From Flavobacteriaceae bacterium (GTDB taxonomy: Bacteria > Bacteroidota > Bacteroidia > Flavobacteriales > Flavobacteriaceae): DNA of 64,000 nt. The DNA lies in assembly GCA_021648755.1 (NCBI GenBank), contig JAKISG010000005.1, positions 65,133 through 129,132 on the forward strand. The letters run 5' to 3'. Below the pieces are notes generated by a model, which had not been told where the DNA came from, did not search any database, and saw only the letters and a list, made by a program, of their open reading frames with translations. Below, piece after piece: positions 26,308 to 35,138 of the stretch (positions within the stretch are counted from its first letter, which is position 1; the number at the start of each line of letters is the position of its first letter). Position numbers and translations under genes: made by a program.

Positions 26308-27924
26308 TTACTTTGATTTTTTATGTGCTAAACTTGCCTTAATAAAGGCAACAAATAATGGGTGTGGATTTAAAACAGTACTTTTATATTCAGGATGGTA
26401 TTGTACACCTATAAACCAAGGGTGATTAGATAGTTCAATAATTTCTACCAAATCCGTTTTTGAGTTTATGCCTGTTGTTTGCATTCCTGCTTTGTTGAAT
26501 TGATTTAAATACTTATTGTTGAACTCATAACGGTGTCTATGTCTTTCACTAATTTTTTTAGATTTATAGATATCAAAAACTTTAGAATTTTCTGACAAAG
26601 AGCAATTCCATGCACCTAAACGCATAGTTCCGCCTTTATTGGTGACTTTTTTTTGTTCTTTCATTAGATTAATGACTGGGTGGCGTGTTTTTTCATTCAT
26701 TTCAAGAGAGTTAGCATTGGTTAAACCCAATACATTTCTTGCATATTCAATTACTGCCATTTGCATACCTAAGCAAATACCTAAAAAAGGTATTTTATTT
26801 TCTCTAGCAAAACGTACGGCATCAATTTTACCTTCAATACCACGACCACCGAAGCCTGGTGCAACAATAATTCCGTTTAAATTTTTTAGTTTTTTAGATA
26901 CATTATTTTCAGTTAGATTTTCAGAGTGAACCCAATGAATATTAACTTTAACTTCATTGTTAGCGCCTGCATGAATTAATGCTTCATTAATTGATTTGTA
27001 AGCGTCATGTAATTCAACATATTTACCTATTATGCCAATTGTAACGTTATTTTTTGGATTTTTATGTTTTTGTAAAAAATCATTCCATTTTAATAATTTA
27101 GGGACTTTGCCTAAGGGTAGTTTTAATTGATTTAGAACAACTAAATCTAATTTCTCTGCTAGCATTAAATTGGGTACATCGTAAATTGTTTCTGCATCAA
27201 TAGATTCAATAATAGATTCTTTTTTGACATTACAAAAGAGAGCTAATTTACGTTTAATATTATCATTTAAATGGTGTTCTGTTCTGCAAACTAAGATATC
27301 TGGAGTTACCCCACTTTGCATTAGCATTTTAACGGAGTGTTGTGTAGGTTTTGTTTTTAGTTCACCTGCAGCAGCAAGGTATGGTATTAGTGTTAAATGA
27401 ATTGCCAAAGCATTTTGATCACCTAATTCCCATTTTAATTGTCGAACTGCTTCTACATAAGGTAAAGATTCTATATCACCAATGGTTCCACCAATTTCTG
27501 TAATTACAATATCAAAATCGCCTGTTTTACCTAAAATTTGAATTCTATATTTTATTTCATCTGTAATGTGTGGTATAACTTGTACTGTTTTACCTAAAAA
27601 TTCGCCTTTACGTTCTTTGTCAATTACGCTTTGGTAAATTCTACCAGTAGTAACATTATTTACTTGTGAGGTAGGTATATTTAAAAAACGTTCGTAATGT
27701 CCTAAATCTAAATCGGTTTCTGCGCCATCTTCGGTTACAAAACATTCACCATGTTCGTACGGGTTTAATGTCCCTGGGTCAATATTTATATAAGGGTCTA
27801 ATTTTTGTATGGTTACAGAGTACCCTCTTTCTTGTAATAATTTTGCTAGTGAAGCTGAAATTATTCCTTTACCAAGTGATGAAGTTACACCTCCTGTTAC
27901 AAAAATATATTTGGTTTTTGACAT
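26308..27924 (-). CDS. pyrG: CTP synthase
   Basis: About 538 residues, converting UTP to CTP with glutamine. The synthetase half begins KYIFVTGGVTSSLGKGI with its P-loop-like motif and DPYINIDPGTLNPYEHGE. The class I glutamine amidotransferase half has the Cys in GICLGMQ and the C-terminal His/Glu in QYHPEYKS. The frame extends to 27951, but the -7 promoter box (27941-27948) lies inside that extension, so the ATG at 27924 (MSKTKYIF) is the start. It converges with the Mpo1-like gene. Confidence 0.97.
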   Translation of the reverse strand: MSKTKYIFVTGGVTSSLGKGIISASLAKLLQERGYSVTIQKLDPYINIDPGTLNPYEHGECFVTEDGAETDLDLGHYERFLNIPTSQVNNVTTGRIYQSVIDKERKGEFLGKTVQVIPHITDEIKYRIQILGKTGDFDIVITEIGGTIGDIESLPYVEAVRQLKWELGDQNALAIHLTLIPYLAAAGELKTKPTQHSVKMLMQSGVTPDILVCRTEHHLNDNIKRKLALFCNVKKESIIESIDAETIYDVPNLMLAEKLDLVVLNQLKLPLGKVPKLLKWNDFLQKHKNPKNNVTIGIIGKYVELHDAYKSINEALIHAGANNEVKVNIHWVHSENLTENNVSKKLKNLNGIIVAPGFGGRGIEGKIDAVRFARENKIPFLGICLGMQMAVIEYARNVLGLTNANSLEMNEKTRHPVINLMKEQKKVTNKGGTMRLGAWNCSLSENSKVFDIYKSKKISERHRHRYEFNNKYLNQFNKAGMQTTGINSKTDLVEIIELSNHPWFIGVQYHPEYKSTVLNPHPLFVAFIKASLAHKKSK

Positions 27925-27940
27925 TACTATTAGGTTTTGC

Positions 27941-27971
27941 CAAAAATACAAACTCTTATTTGTTTGACAAA
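27941..27971 (-). promoter_or_regulatory. Promoter of pyrG (TTTG-N19-TATTTTTG)
   Basis: On the minus strand TTTG (27968-27971) is followed after 19 nt by TATTTTTG (27941-27948), 16 nt before the ATG. This is among the clearest Bacteroidota promoter matches in the window. Confidence 0.75.
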
Positions 27972-28122
27972 TAGAAAATATGATTTTTTAAATTGATTTT
28001 TTTTATAGTAGATATATTTTAAGAAATCATACTTTTACTAGTCTTTGTACGGTTTAATTTTTTTAATTAAAGAAAAAGAATGAAAAACTGAAAGTTTCAA
28101 AATTTATTTAATTAAGGGTAAT

Positions 28123-30111
28123 CTATAAATTTTCTTTCAAAATTTTAATTTCATCACGTAAATGAGCTGCAGTAATAAAATCTAGTGCTTTTGCTGCTTG
28201 TTCCATCAGTTTACGTTTTTGTCTAATTCGTTTTTCTATTTCGGGTTTTGGTAAGTATTCTAAATCTTGTTCAGCGACTTTACGTAATGCATTATCGTAG
28301 TGAAAAGAAGTAATACTACTTTTAGTTAAATCACTTTCAATTGCTTTTACAATTTGTTTTGGAGTTATATTGTTTGCTATATTATAATTAATTTGTTTTT
28401 CTCTTCTGTAATTAGTTTCATTTATTGTTTTTTGCATGCTTTTAGTCATTTTATCTGCATACATAATTGCTTTACCATTTATATTTCTTGCTGCTCTCCC
28501 AATGGTTTGTGTCAAGGAACGGTGACTTCGTAAAAACCCTTCTTTATCTGCGTCTAAAATAGCAACTAAAGAGACTTCTGGTAAATCTAATCCTTCACGT
28601 AACAAATTAACTCCGATAAGAACATCAAACAAACCTTTACGTAAGTCTTGCATAATTTCTACGCGCTCTAATGTATCTATATCACTATGTATGTAACGAC
28701 AACGCACTTGAATTCTGGTTAAATATTTTGCCAATTCTTCCGCCATACGTTTAGTTAAAGTTGTAACTAAAGTTCGTTCGTCTTTTTCTACACGTATCTG
28801 TATTTCTTCTATTAAATCGTCTATTTGATTTAAACTCGGTTTAACCTCAATTATTGGGTCTAATAGTCCTGTTGGTCTAATAACTTGTGCTACAAAAACA
28901 CCTTCTGTTTTTTGCAACTCGTAATCTGCTGGTGTTGCGCTTACATAAATTACTTGATTTTGAATGGCTTCAAATTCTTCAAATTTTAAAGGTCTGTTAT
29001 CCATTGCTGCTGGTAGTCTAAAACCATATTCAACGAGGTTCTCTTTACGTGAACGATCGCCTCCATACATAGCATGTGTTTGTGGAATAGTTACATGGCT
29101 TTCATCTATAATCATTAAATAATCATTTGGAAAATAGTCTAATAGACAAAATGGTCTACTTCCTGCCTCTCTTCCGTCAAGGTAACGTGAGTAATTTTCT
29201 ATACCTGAACAGTAGCCTAATTCTCGTATCATTTCCAAATCAAACTCGGTTCGTTCTAATAAACGTTTTGCTTCTAAATGTTTGCCAATTTCTTTGTAAT
29301 AAGTTACTTGTTTTATTAGGTCTTCTTGAATTAAATGAATGGCATTTTGTAAAATATCTGGTGATGTTACAAATAGATTTGCTGGATAAATGGTGAGTTT
29401 TTCAAAATTTTCTAACACCTCATTATTTTCTAAATTAAAACTTTCTATTTCTTCAATTTCATCTCCAAAAAAATGAATGCGATATCCATTATCTCCATAA
29501 GATGGGTAAATGGTAACGGTATCTCCTTTTACTTTAAATGTACCTGACTTTATTTCTGTTTCTGTTCTAGAGTATAAACTACGTACTAATTGATGTAAAA
29601 ATTTGGTGCGTGTTATAAGTTGTTCTGCTTCGATATAAATAACATTTTTTTTAAATTCTACAGGGTTTCCAATACCATACAAACAAGAGACAGATGCTAT
29701 AACTATTACATCTCTTCTACCTGATAATAATGATGATGTTGTACTTAGTCTTAAGCGTTCTATATCTTCATTAATGGATAGGTCTTTTTCTATATATAAG
29801 CCTGTAGTTGGTAAATAGGCTTCTGGTTGGTAATAATCATAATACGAAACAAAATATTCTACTGCATTATTTGGAAAAAAGTGTTTAAATTCTTGGTATA
29901 GTTGTGCTGCTAAAGTTTTGTTATGTGCTAATATTAGGGTTGGTTTTTGGGTTTGTTCAATGACATTAGCAACTGTAAATGTTTTTCCAGACCCTGTTAC
30001 GCCTAGTAAGACTTGTTCTTTTTCGTTAGCATGTATTCCTTTGACCAATTGCTTAATGGCTTGAGGTTGGTCGCCTGTTGGTTTAAAATTACTTACTATT
30101 TTTAATTTCAT
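28123..30111 (-). CDS. uvrB: Excinuclease ABC subunit B
   Basis: A 662-residue DNA-repair helicase. It has the Walker A LLGVTGSGKTFT, the beta-hairpin region (YYDYYQPEAYLPTTGLYIEKD), the Walker B-like MIIDESH and the SF2 motifs LVTTLTKRMAEEL, GVNLLREGLDLPEVSLV and QTIGRAARN. A C-terminal UvrB/UvrC (UVR) motif is around MEQAAKALDFITAAHLRDEI. It acts with UvrA and UvrC in nucleotide-excision repair; neither is in the window. Length is normal. Confidence 0.97.
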   Translation of the reverse strand: MKLKIVSNFKPTGDQPQAIKQLVKGIHANEKEQVLLGVTGSGKTFTVANVIEQTQKPTLILAHNKTLAAQLYQEFKHFFPNNAVEYFVSYYDYYQPEAYLPTTGLYIEKDLSINEDIERLRLSTTSSLLSGRRDVIVIASVSCLYGIGNPVEFKKNVIYIEAEQLITRTKFLHQLVRSLYSRTETEIKSGTFKVKGDTVTIYPSYGDNGYRIHFFGDEIEEIESFNLENNEVLENFEKLTIYPANLFVTSPDILQNAIHLIQEDLIKQVTYYKEIGKHLEAKRLLERTEFDLEMIRELGYCSGIENYSRYLDGREAGSRPFCLLDYFPNDYLMIIDESHVTIPQTHAMYGGDRSRKENLVEYGFRLPAAMDNRPLKFEEFEAIQNQVIYVSATPADYELQKTEGVFVAQVIRPTGLLDPIIEVKPSLNQIDDLIEEIQIRVEKDERTLVTTLTKRMAEELAKYLTRIQVRCRYIHSDIDTLERVEIMQDLRKGLFDVLIGVNLLREGLDLPEVSLVAILDADKEGFLRSHRSLTQTIGRAARNINGKAIMYADKMTKSMQKTINETNYRREKQINYNIANNITPKQIVKAIESDLTKSSITSFHYDNALRKVAEQDLEYLPKPEIEKRIRQKRKLMEQAAKALDFITAAHLRDEIKILKENL

Positions 30112-30217
30112 TTTTTAGTTTCTTGCTTTATTTTTACGAAAAGACAAGGTTTATCTGTTTTTTAAAAAAATTGCAAAGTCCTATTTATTCTTTACAATTT
30201 TACTTTTTTATATGAGT

Positions 30218-30565
30218 TTATCCACCAATACGTTTTACATTATAGTTTTCTTTTTTAAGAATTTCAATAATTTTAGTTCTAAAATTTCCTTGAATAATAA
30301 TTTCGCCGTCTTTTACAGACCCTCCAACGCCACATTTTTGTTTTAACATTTTTCCAAGTGCTTTTAAATCTTCATCTAAACCTATAAAACCTTTGATGAT
30401 CGTTACTGTTTTTCCACCACGACCTTTATTAGAAAAGTGTGCTTCTAAAAATTGTTGTTTATTTTCTAGATTTTCTTTTTCTTCTTGGTTAGAGAAGTCT
30501 TCGTTATTGTTTGTAGAAAATACAAATCCTAAATCAGATAGGCTATTTAATTTTTTCTTTACCAT
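30218..30565 (-). CDS. SUI1/eIF1-like translation factor (YciH family)
   Basis: A 115-residue protein. The C-terminal 75 residues form the SUI1 domain: GKTVTIIKGF, LKALGKMLKQKCGVGGSVKDGEIIIQG (split across the family hallmark), then the final helix and RIGG end. The N-terminal 40 residues are polar. Bacterial SUI1 proteins resemble eukaryotic eIF1 and may influence start-site selection. It begins 1 nt after a 57-aa membrane protein gene and is in one unit with an oxygenase gene. Confidence 0.9.
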   Translation of the reverse strand: MVKKKLNSLSDLGFVFSTNNNEDFSNQEEKENLENKQQFLEAHFSNKGRGGKTVTIIKGFIGLDEDLKALGKMLKQKCGVGGSVKDGEIIIQGNFRTKIIEILKKENYNVKRIGG

Positions 30566-30566
30566 T

Positions 30567-30740
30567 TTATTTATATCTATTTTTTTGTTGTAAATATTTT
30601 ACAATTCCAATAATAAAAAGGGTTAATCCTAAAGTAACACCTATATAATAAAAGTATAGGTAGTCTGTTTTTAGTTTAAATGCTATTCCTGCTAAAGCGA
30701 TACCTGCTAATAACAGTGATTGTGGACTTGCATTTCCCAT
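30567..30740 (-). CDS. Small two-helix membrane protein (57 aa), unannotated type
   Basis: I translated this by hand; it is too short for usual length cut-offs. It starts at an ATG (30740) that directly abuts the stop codon (30743-30741) of the upstream oxygenase gene and ends 1 nt before the SUI1 start, so it fills the gap exactly. The protein starts MGNASPQSLLLAGIALAGIAF, then KLKTD, then a second hydrophobic helix and a basic tail ending KNRYK. Two membrane helices with a short loop are predicted. No function is recognised. The tight stop/start arrangement argues for real, coupled translation. Confidence 0.75.
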   Translation of the reverse strand: MGNASPQSLLLAGIALAGIAFKLKTDYLYFYYIGVTLGLTLFIIGIVKYLQQKNRYK

Positions 30741-31688
30741 TTATTTAAGAAGTCCCAATTCACGTAATCGTTCATTTAAAAATTCTCCTGCTGTAATATC
30801 ATCATAGGCTTTTGGGTGTTCTGCATCGATACATTCGGGTAAGCAGTTTAAGGACATTTCACTTTTTGGGTGTGTAAAAAAAGGGATGGAATATCGTGGT
30901 TTGTTCCAATCTTCTTTTGGTGGGTTTACAACTCTATGAATCGTTGAACATAATTTACCATTGGTTAATCTTTCTAACATATCGCCTACATTAATTACCA
31001 ATTGCTCTGGTAATGCTGTTACAGAAACCCATTCTCCTGATTTTGCTTGTACTTCTAAACCCGAAGCAGATGCTCCCATTAATAAAGTAATTAGATTAAT
31101 GTCGCCATGCGCTGCTGCACGTACTGCTTCTTTTGGTTCGCCTACAATTGGTGGGTAATAAATTGGTCGTAAAATACTATTACCGTTATGTACGTAATTA
31201 TCAAAATAATTTTCATCTAGACCAATATATAGTGCTAATGCTTTTAATACATAAATGGCTGTTTTTTCTAGTTTTCTGTATGCCTCCATACCAAATCTAT
31301 TAAAGTTTGGTACTTCAGGTACTTTAATATTATTTGGATATATCTCTTTTAGGTTTTCATCATCAGTAACTTCTTGTCCAAAATGCCAAAATTCTTTTAA
31401 ATCTCCTTCGGTTTTTCCTTTAGCAGATTCTTTTCCAAAACCTGTATAGCCTCGCTGTCCACCAAGTCCTTCTATTTCATATTTATTTTTGATTTTTTGT
31501 GGTAAATTGTAAAATTCTTTTACCTCATCGTACAGATTTGTGCTTAATTGATCTGTTAAGAAATGACCTTTTAAGGCTACAAACCCTATTTTAGAATAGG
31601 CTCTTCCGATTTCATTTATAAATTTTTGTTTGCGTTCAGAGTCTGTTGATAAAAAGTCGCTTAAATCTACACTTGGTATGTTTTTCAT
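30741..31688 (-). CDS. 2-oxoglutarate/Fe(II) oxygenase, isopenicillin N synthase-like
   Basis: A 315-residue protein of the IPNS/2OG-dioxygenase superfamily. The N-terminal DIOX_N part (IPSVDLSDF; AYSKIGFVALKGH) is followed by the jelly-roll with iron ligands His194 and Asp196 (AAHGDINLIT) and His251 (STIHRVVNP). The 2-oxoglutarate anchor is Arg265-x-Ser267 (PRYSIPFF). The substrate is unknown; flavobacterial members are widespread and are not beta-lactam genes. It is first in a unit with the 57-aa membrane protein and SUI1. Confidence 0.9.
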   Translation of the reverse strand: MKNIPSVDLSDFLSTDSERKQKFINEIGRAYSKIGFVALKGHFLTDQLSTNLYDEVKEFYNLPQKIKNKYEIEGLGGQRGYTGFGKESAKGKTEGDLKEFWHFGQEVTDDENLKEIYPNNIKVPEVPNFNRFGMEAYRKLEKTAIYVLKALALYIGLDENYFDNYVHNGNSILRPIYYPPIVGEPKEAVRAAAHGDINLITLLMGASASGLEVQAKSGEWVSVTALPEQLVINVGDMLERLTNGKLCSTIHRVVNPPKEDWNKPRYSIPFFTHPKSEMSLNCLPECIDAEHPKAYDDITAGEFLNERLRELGLLK

Positions 31689-31709
31689 AATAAATTTTTT
31701 GAGTAACTA

Positions 31710-31717
31710 CAAATTTA
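31710..31717 (-). promoter_or_regulatory. -7 box (TAAATTTG) of the oxygenase-SUI1 unit
   Basis: TAnnTTTG on the minus strand, 22 nt before the start at 31688. Confidence 0.5.
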
Positions 31718-31734
31718 AGAAAAAATTTAAACTT

Positions 31735-32463
31735 TTAGTCTTCCTTTTTTGTTGGTATTTTCTTTGATTCCTTTTTATATAAAGGTAATCTATAACTTAT
31801 TGTATAATTAAATCCGAAACTAGAATCGTTTAAAAAGACTCTGTCAAACCCAGGAACGTATAAGTTTTTAAAGTTTTTGGGTTCTTTGGTACTAATCATT
31901 TTTCTAGTACTTAAAGAAAATCCTAAAAAAATATTTGCATACACTTCTACTTTTATACCTATTATAAATTCTACCCAATTTGCATTTAAGCCTGTAAATT
32001 TTTGTGCATTAGTATTGGCTATTTCTGGTAATGTTATATCACTTGTTATTGTATAGTTTTCTAGTGTTTGACTAAAGGTACTAAAACCATAACGTGTACC
32101 AATATAAATTTCATTATCCATATTTAACCAGTTTTTATAGGTGTTATAATTTACTCCTAGTCTAATATATTGTCCTTTTGTAGTAAATTCAAAATTATCC
32201 TCAGCTCTTAAATTATCTAAATAACCTATTTCAGCTGCTGCATAGAGTTTTTTGTTGAGTCTATAATCAGCGACTATTTCATATGCTTTTCTATCGGAGT
32301 TAAATAGTGTTTTAATTGGGTTTGATATATCTACACCTATTCGTAAACCGTAAATATCTTTAATTATTACGGTATCTTTTTTTACTTCTTGTGAGAAAAG
32401 AGGAATTGAAATAAAAAAAATGCTAATGAAATATAGAGATATGCTTTGCTGTTTCATCGGCAA
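31735..32463 (-). CDS. Exported outer-membrane-type protein, probably DUF6048
   Basis: A 242-residue protein with a signal peptide (about residues 1-24, ending LFSQE) and alternating amphipathic strands with aromatic residues (YIRLGVNYNTYKNW; GTRYGFSTFSQTL; FLGFSLSTRKM), which suggest a small beta-barrel. The last strand region ends FNYTISYRLPLY before a Lys-rich tail. It overlaps the upstream lipoprotein gene by 41 nt in another frame. The pair next to rlmD recurs in flavobacteria; the DUF number is from memory. Confidence 0.8.
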   Translation of the reverse strand: MPMKQQSISLYFISIFFISIPLFSQEVKKDTVIIKDIYGLRIGVDISNPIKTLFNSDRKAYEIVADYRLNKKLYAAAEIGYLDNLRAEDNFEFTTKGQYIRLGVNYNTYKNWLNMDNEIYIGTRYGFSTFSQTLENYTITSDITLPEIANTNAQKFTGLNANWVEFIIGIKVEVYANIFLGFSLSTRKMISTKEPKNFKNLYVPGFDRVFLNDSSFGFNYTISYRLPLYKKESKKIPTKKED

Positions 32464-32887
32464 TAGTTTGATTAATGGTTAATGAATTAATCCAATTTGT
32501 TGTTAAGTCAGTATCCGAAACTTCGGAATAGGTTGTTTTAAACCCACAAGATCTTGAAACAAAAATTTCACTTCTAAGATAATTTAGTGTAAACACATCT
32601 ACTATTTCTTCTTGATCTGTTTCTTGTTTTGACAATCTAATTTTAGTCAAATCTACGTCAATTCTTAACGGAATTCTTATCGAATCATTAGAAGTTACAT
32701 TTATAGGCACAAAAACACCTAAGGATTCTATTTCTATTTTTAAGTTTGGGACTTCTTTTTTTTCAAGTTGATTTACATTATCGTAAAATACTACAATTAA
32801 TTTTGGTGTAGTTGGGTCAATACAAATATCGTCTTTTTCACAGCTAATAAAAGAACTAAAAATTATAAAGAACAAAATATTTTTCAT
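32423..32887 (-). CDS. Small lipoprotein, probably DUF6452
   Basis: A 154-residue protein with lipobox Cys16 (FSSFISCEKDD). The mature part contains two further cysteines (DICID; RSCGFKT) and beta-rich segments. It is immediately upstream of, and overlaps by 41 nt, the DUF6048-like gene, so translation of the two is probably coupled. It lies 99 nt downstream of rlmD on the same strand. The function is unknown. Confidence 0.78.
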   Translation of the reverse strand: MKNILFFIIFSSFISCEKDDICIDPTTPKLIVVFYDNVNQLEKKEVPNLKIEIESLGVFVPINVTSNDSIRIPLRIDVDLTKIRLSKQETDQEEIVDVFTLNYLRSEIFVSRSCGFKTTYSEVSDTDLTTNWINSLTINQTIADETAKHISIFH

Positions 32888-32986
32888 CTGTTTATATTTA
32901 TGTTTTTAACGGTATTTTGGCATTATTATTTTTCTATCCGTTACATTTTAAACCTTAAAATGTAGTTGATAGCATATCATTTAGTT

Positions 32987-34402
32987 TTAGAGTTTAGTCC
33001 GTTTTTCTAACAGAACTACATTTTCTACATGGTGTGTTTGTGGAAACATATCTACTGCTTGTGTTTTCGTAATTCTATAAGCTTCATCTAATATTGCTAA
33101 ATCCCTTGCTTGTGTTGCAGAGTTACAACTTACATAAACAATACGTTCTGGTAAAATTTTTAAAATTTGTGCTACTACTTTTTTGTGCATTCCGTCTCTT
33201 GGCGGGTCGGTTATAATAACATTTGGTTGTCCGTTTTGATTTATAAATTCTTGTGTAAAAATTTCTTTCATGTCGCCAACAAAAAAATGTACATTTTCAA
33301 TTTTATTGTTTTTAGCATTTTCTTTAGCATCTATAATAGCTTCTGGTACAGACTCTATGCCAATTACTTTTTTGGCTTTTTTTGCAACAAATTGTGCTAT
33401 TGTACCTGTGCCAGTATATAAATCATAAACGATTTCATTACCTGTTAAATTGACAAAGTCTCTAGTTATTTTATAGAGTTCGTAGGCTTGTTTAGAATTT
33501 GTTTGGTAAAATGATTTGGCATTAATTTTAAATTTTAAGTCTTCCATTTTTTCAAAAATATGATCTCTACCACTAAATAAAATAACGTCTTGATCGTAAA
33601 TGGAATCATTTCCTTTACTATTAATCATATATTGTAAAGAGGTAATTTTAAATGTATTTACAATTGCGTTTAATAAGAGTTCTCTTTTTACTTTATCTTC
33701 TTTAAAAAACTGAAATACCAACATAATTTCCCCATTTGAAGAGATGCGAACCATCATAGTACGCATGATTCCTGTGAGTTCTCTAGGGTCAAAAAACTCA
33801 ATACCATTTTCTACACAAAACGTTTTTACAAAATTCCTAATTTCATTAGATGGATCTTCTTGTAAGTGGCATTTTTCAATGTCTAAAATTTTGTCCCACA
33901 TTCCTGCAATATGAAACCCTAATGCATTTTTATTGTTTATTTCTTTATCAGAATTTATTTCTTTATAAGTCAACCAACGTTTACTTGAAAATGAAAATTC
34001 CATTTTATTACGATAAAAATATTGTTCTTCGCAACCTAAAATTGGTGTAATTTCTGGTATTTCTAAATGCCCTATTCTTTTTAGGTTTTCAATGATTTCT
34101 TTTTCTTTATAAAAAAGTTGATTTTCATAACTCATATGTTGCCATTTACAACCTCCACAAGTGCCAAAATAATTGCATACTGGTTTAGTTCTTCTTTCAG
34201 AAAGTTTATGAAATTTTATCGCTTTTCCTTCAAAATAGGCTTTGCGTTTTTTAAAAGTTTGTACATCAATAATATCTCCAGGTACTGCATTATTTAAGAA
34301 AATAACCCTACCATCTGGTGATTTGGCAATAGATTTTCCTTTTGCTCCAGCATCTATTACTTCTATATTTTCAAAAATATAATTTTTCTTTTTTCTTGCC
34401 AT
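32987..34402 (-). CDS. rlmD: 23S rRNA (uracil-1939-C5)-methyltransferase RlmD
   Basis: A 471-residue SAM-dependent RNA methyltransferase. An N-terminal TRAM domain (IDAGAKGKSIAKSPDGRVIF) is followed by the Fe-S motif with clustered cysteines (CNYFGTCGGCKWQHM). The catalytic domain has YDLYTGTGTIAQF (SAM), the catalytic Asp/Pro region TDPPRDGMH and the nucleophile Cys in VYVSCNSAT. It could be another member of the RlmD/TrmA group in detail, but the Fe-S cluster favours RlmD. Confidence 0.92.
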   Translation of the reverse strand: MARKKKNYIFENIEVIDAGAKGKSIAKSPDGRVIFLNNAVPGDIIDVQTFKKRKAYFEGKAIKFHKLSERRTKPVCNYFGTCGGCKWQHMSYENQLFYKEKEIIENLKRIGHLEIPEITPILGCEEQYFYRNKMEFSFSSKRWLTYKEINSDKEINNKNALGFHIAGMWDKILDIEKCHLQEDPSNEIRNFVKTFCVENGIEFFDPRELTGIMRTMMVRISSNGEIMLVFQFFKEDKVKRELLLNAIVNTFKITSLQYMINSKGNDSIYDQDVILFSGRDHIFEKMEDLKFKINAKSFYQTNSKQAYELYKITRDFVNLTGNEIVYDLYTGTGTIAQFVAKKAKKVIGIESVPEAIIDAKENAKNNKIENVHFFVGDMKEIFTQEFINQNGQPNVIITDPPRDGMHKKVVAQILKILPERIVYVSCNSATQARDLAILDEAYRITKTQAVDMFPQTHHVENVVLLEKRTKL

Positions 34403-34466
34403 TTTGTAAAAATAATTTTATAAGTCTTATAAAAAGGTAAGGTTAAAGCAAATGAAGTAAATAATT

Positions 34467-34503
34467 AAAGTATTCCCCGTTTGTTATAACTGGAGAATAC
34501 TTT
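34467..34503 (-). terminator. Terminator of the azurin gene
   Basis: AAAGTATTCCCC pairs with GGAGAATACTTT (one mismatch) around a 13-nt loop, 13 nt past the azurin stop, followed on the minus strand by a U-rich tract. Confidence 0.7.
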
Positions 34504-34515
34504 ATGAAAATAAAT

Positions 34516-35037
34516 TTATTCAACAATAAATTTACCTTTCATTACTCCATAATGCCCAGGAAAACTACAAATAAAATCATAAGTTCCTTTTGCTGGAGCA
34601 ACAAATGTAATAGTGGTAGTTTCTCCACCGCCTATAAGACCTGTATGAGCAATTACGCCTTCACTTGGTATGTAATCGGTTTCTTTTGCTGCCATTGTTT
34701 TTTCAGCAAATTTAGCCAAGTCTGTGCCCTGCTCTAGCAATACAAAGTTATGACCCATTAAGTCTTTTGCTATTTTACCTGTATGTACTAAAGTTAAAGT
34801 TACTTTTTGACCTTCTTTTACTCTTAATTCAGTTTTGTCAAATTTCATTGCATCATCACTAGATAAATGTAATTCTACTACTTTAGATAAATCGGTATCT
34901 AGAACTTTGTCTTCTTTAATATCTTCAACTACTTCCTCAACATCTTTTGCTTTGTCAGTGTCTTTTGCTTTTTCACAAGATGTATTTATGACCCATAAAC
35001 TTGCTAATACTATTGTGCTTAAAATAATTTTCTTCAT
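34516..35037 (-). CDS. Azurin-type blue copper lipoprotein
   Basis: A 173-residue lipoprotein with lipobox Cys21 (INTSCEKAK). An acidic Lys/Asp/Glu linker (about 22-48) precedes the cupredoxin domain. The type 1 copper ligands are His96 (MGHNFVLL) and, in the C-terminal loop, Cys157, His162 and Met166 (ICSFPGHYGVMKG). Azurins carry electrons in the periplasm; the lipid anchor and flexible linker suggest a tethered shuttle. The gene has its own promoter and terminator, so it is monocistronic. Confidence 0.93.
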   Translation of the reverse strand: MKKIILSTIVLASLWVINTSCEKAKDTDKAKDVEEVVEDIKEDKVLDTDLSKVVELHLSSDDAMKFDKTELRVKEGQKVTLTLVHTGKIAKDLMGHNFVLLEQGTDLAKFAEKTMAAKETDYIPSEGVIAHTGLIGGGETTTITFVAPAKGTYDFICSFPGHYGVMKGKFIVE

Positions 35038-35074
35038 TTTGTTTTGATTTTATACTTTTTTAAATTTAATGATG

Positions 35075-35082
35075 CAAAAATA
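35075..35082 (-). promoter_or_regulatory. -7 box (TATTTTTG) of the azurin gene
   Basis: TAnnTTTG on the minus strand, 37 nt before the start at 35037. Confidence 0.5.
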
Positions 35083-35138
35083 CAACTTTTTAATATTTTT
35101 TGTGTAAAAAAAACTTAAATAATTCTATAGTTTTTCTT

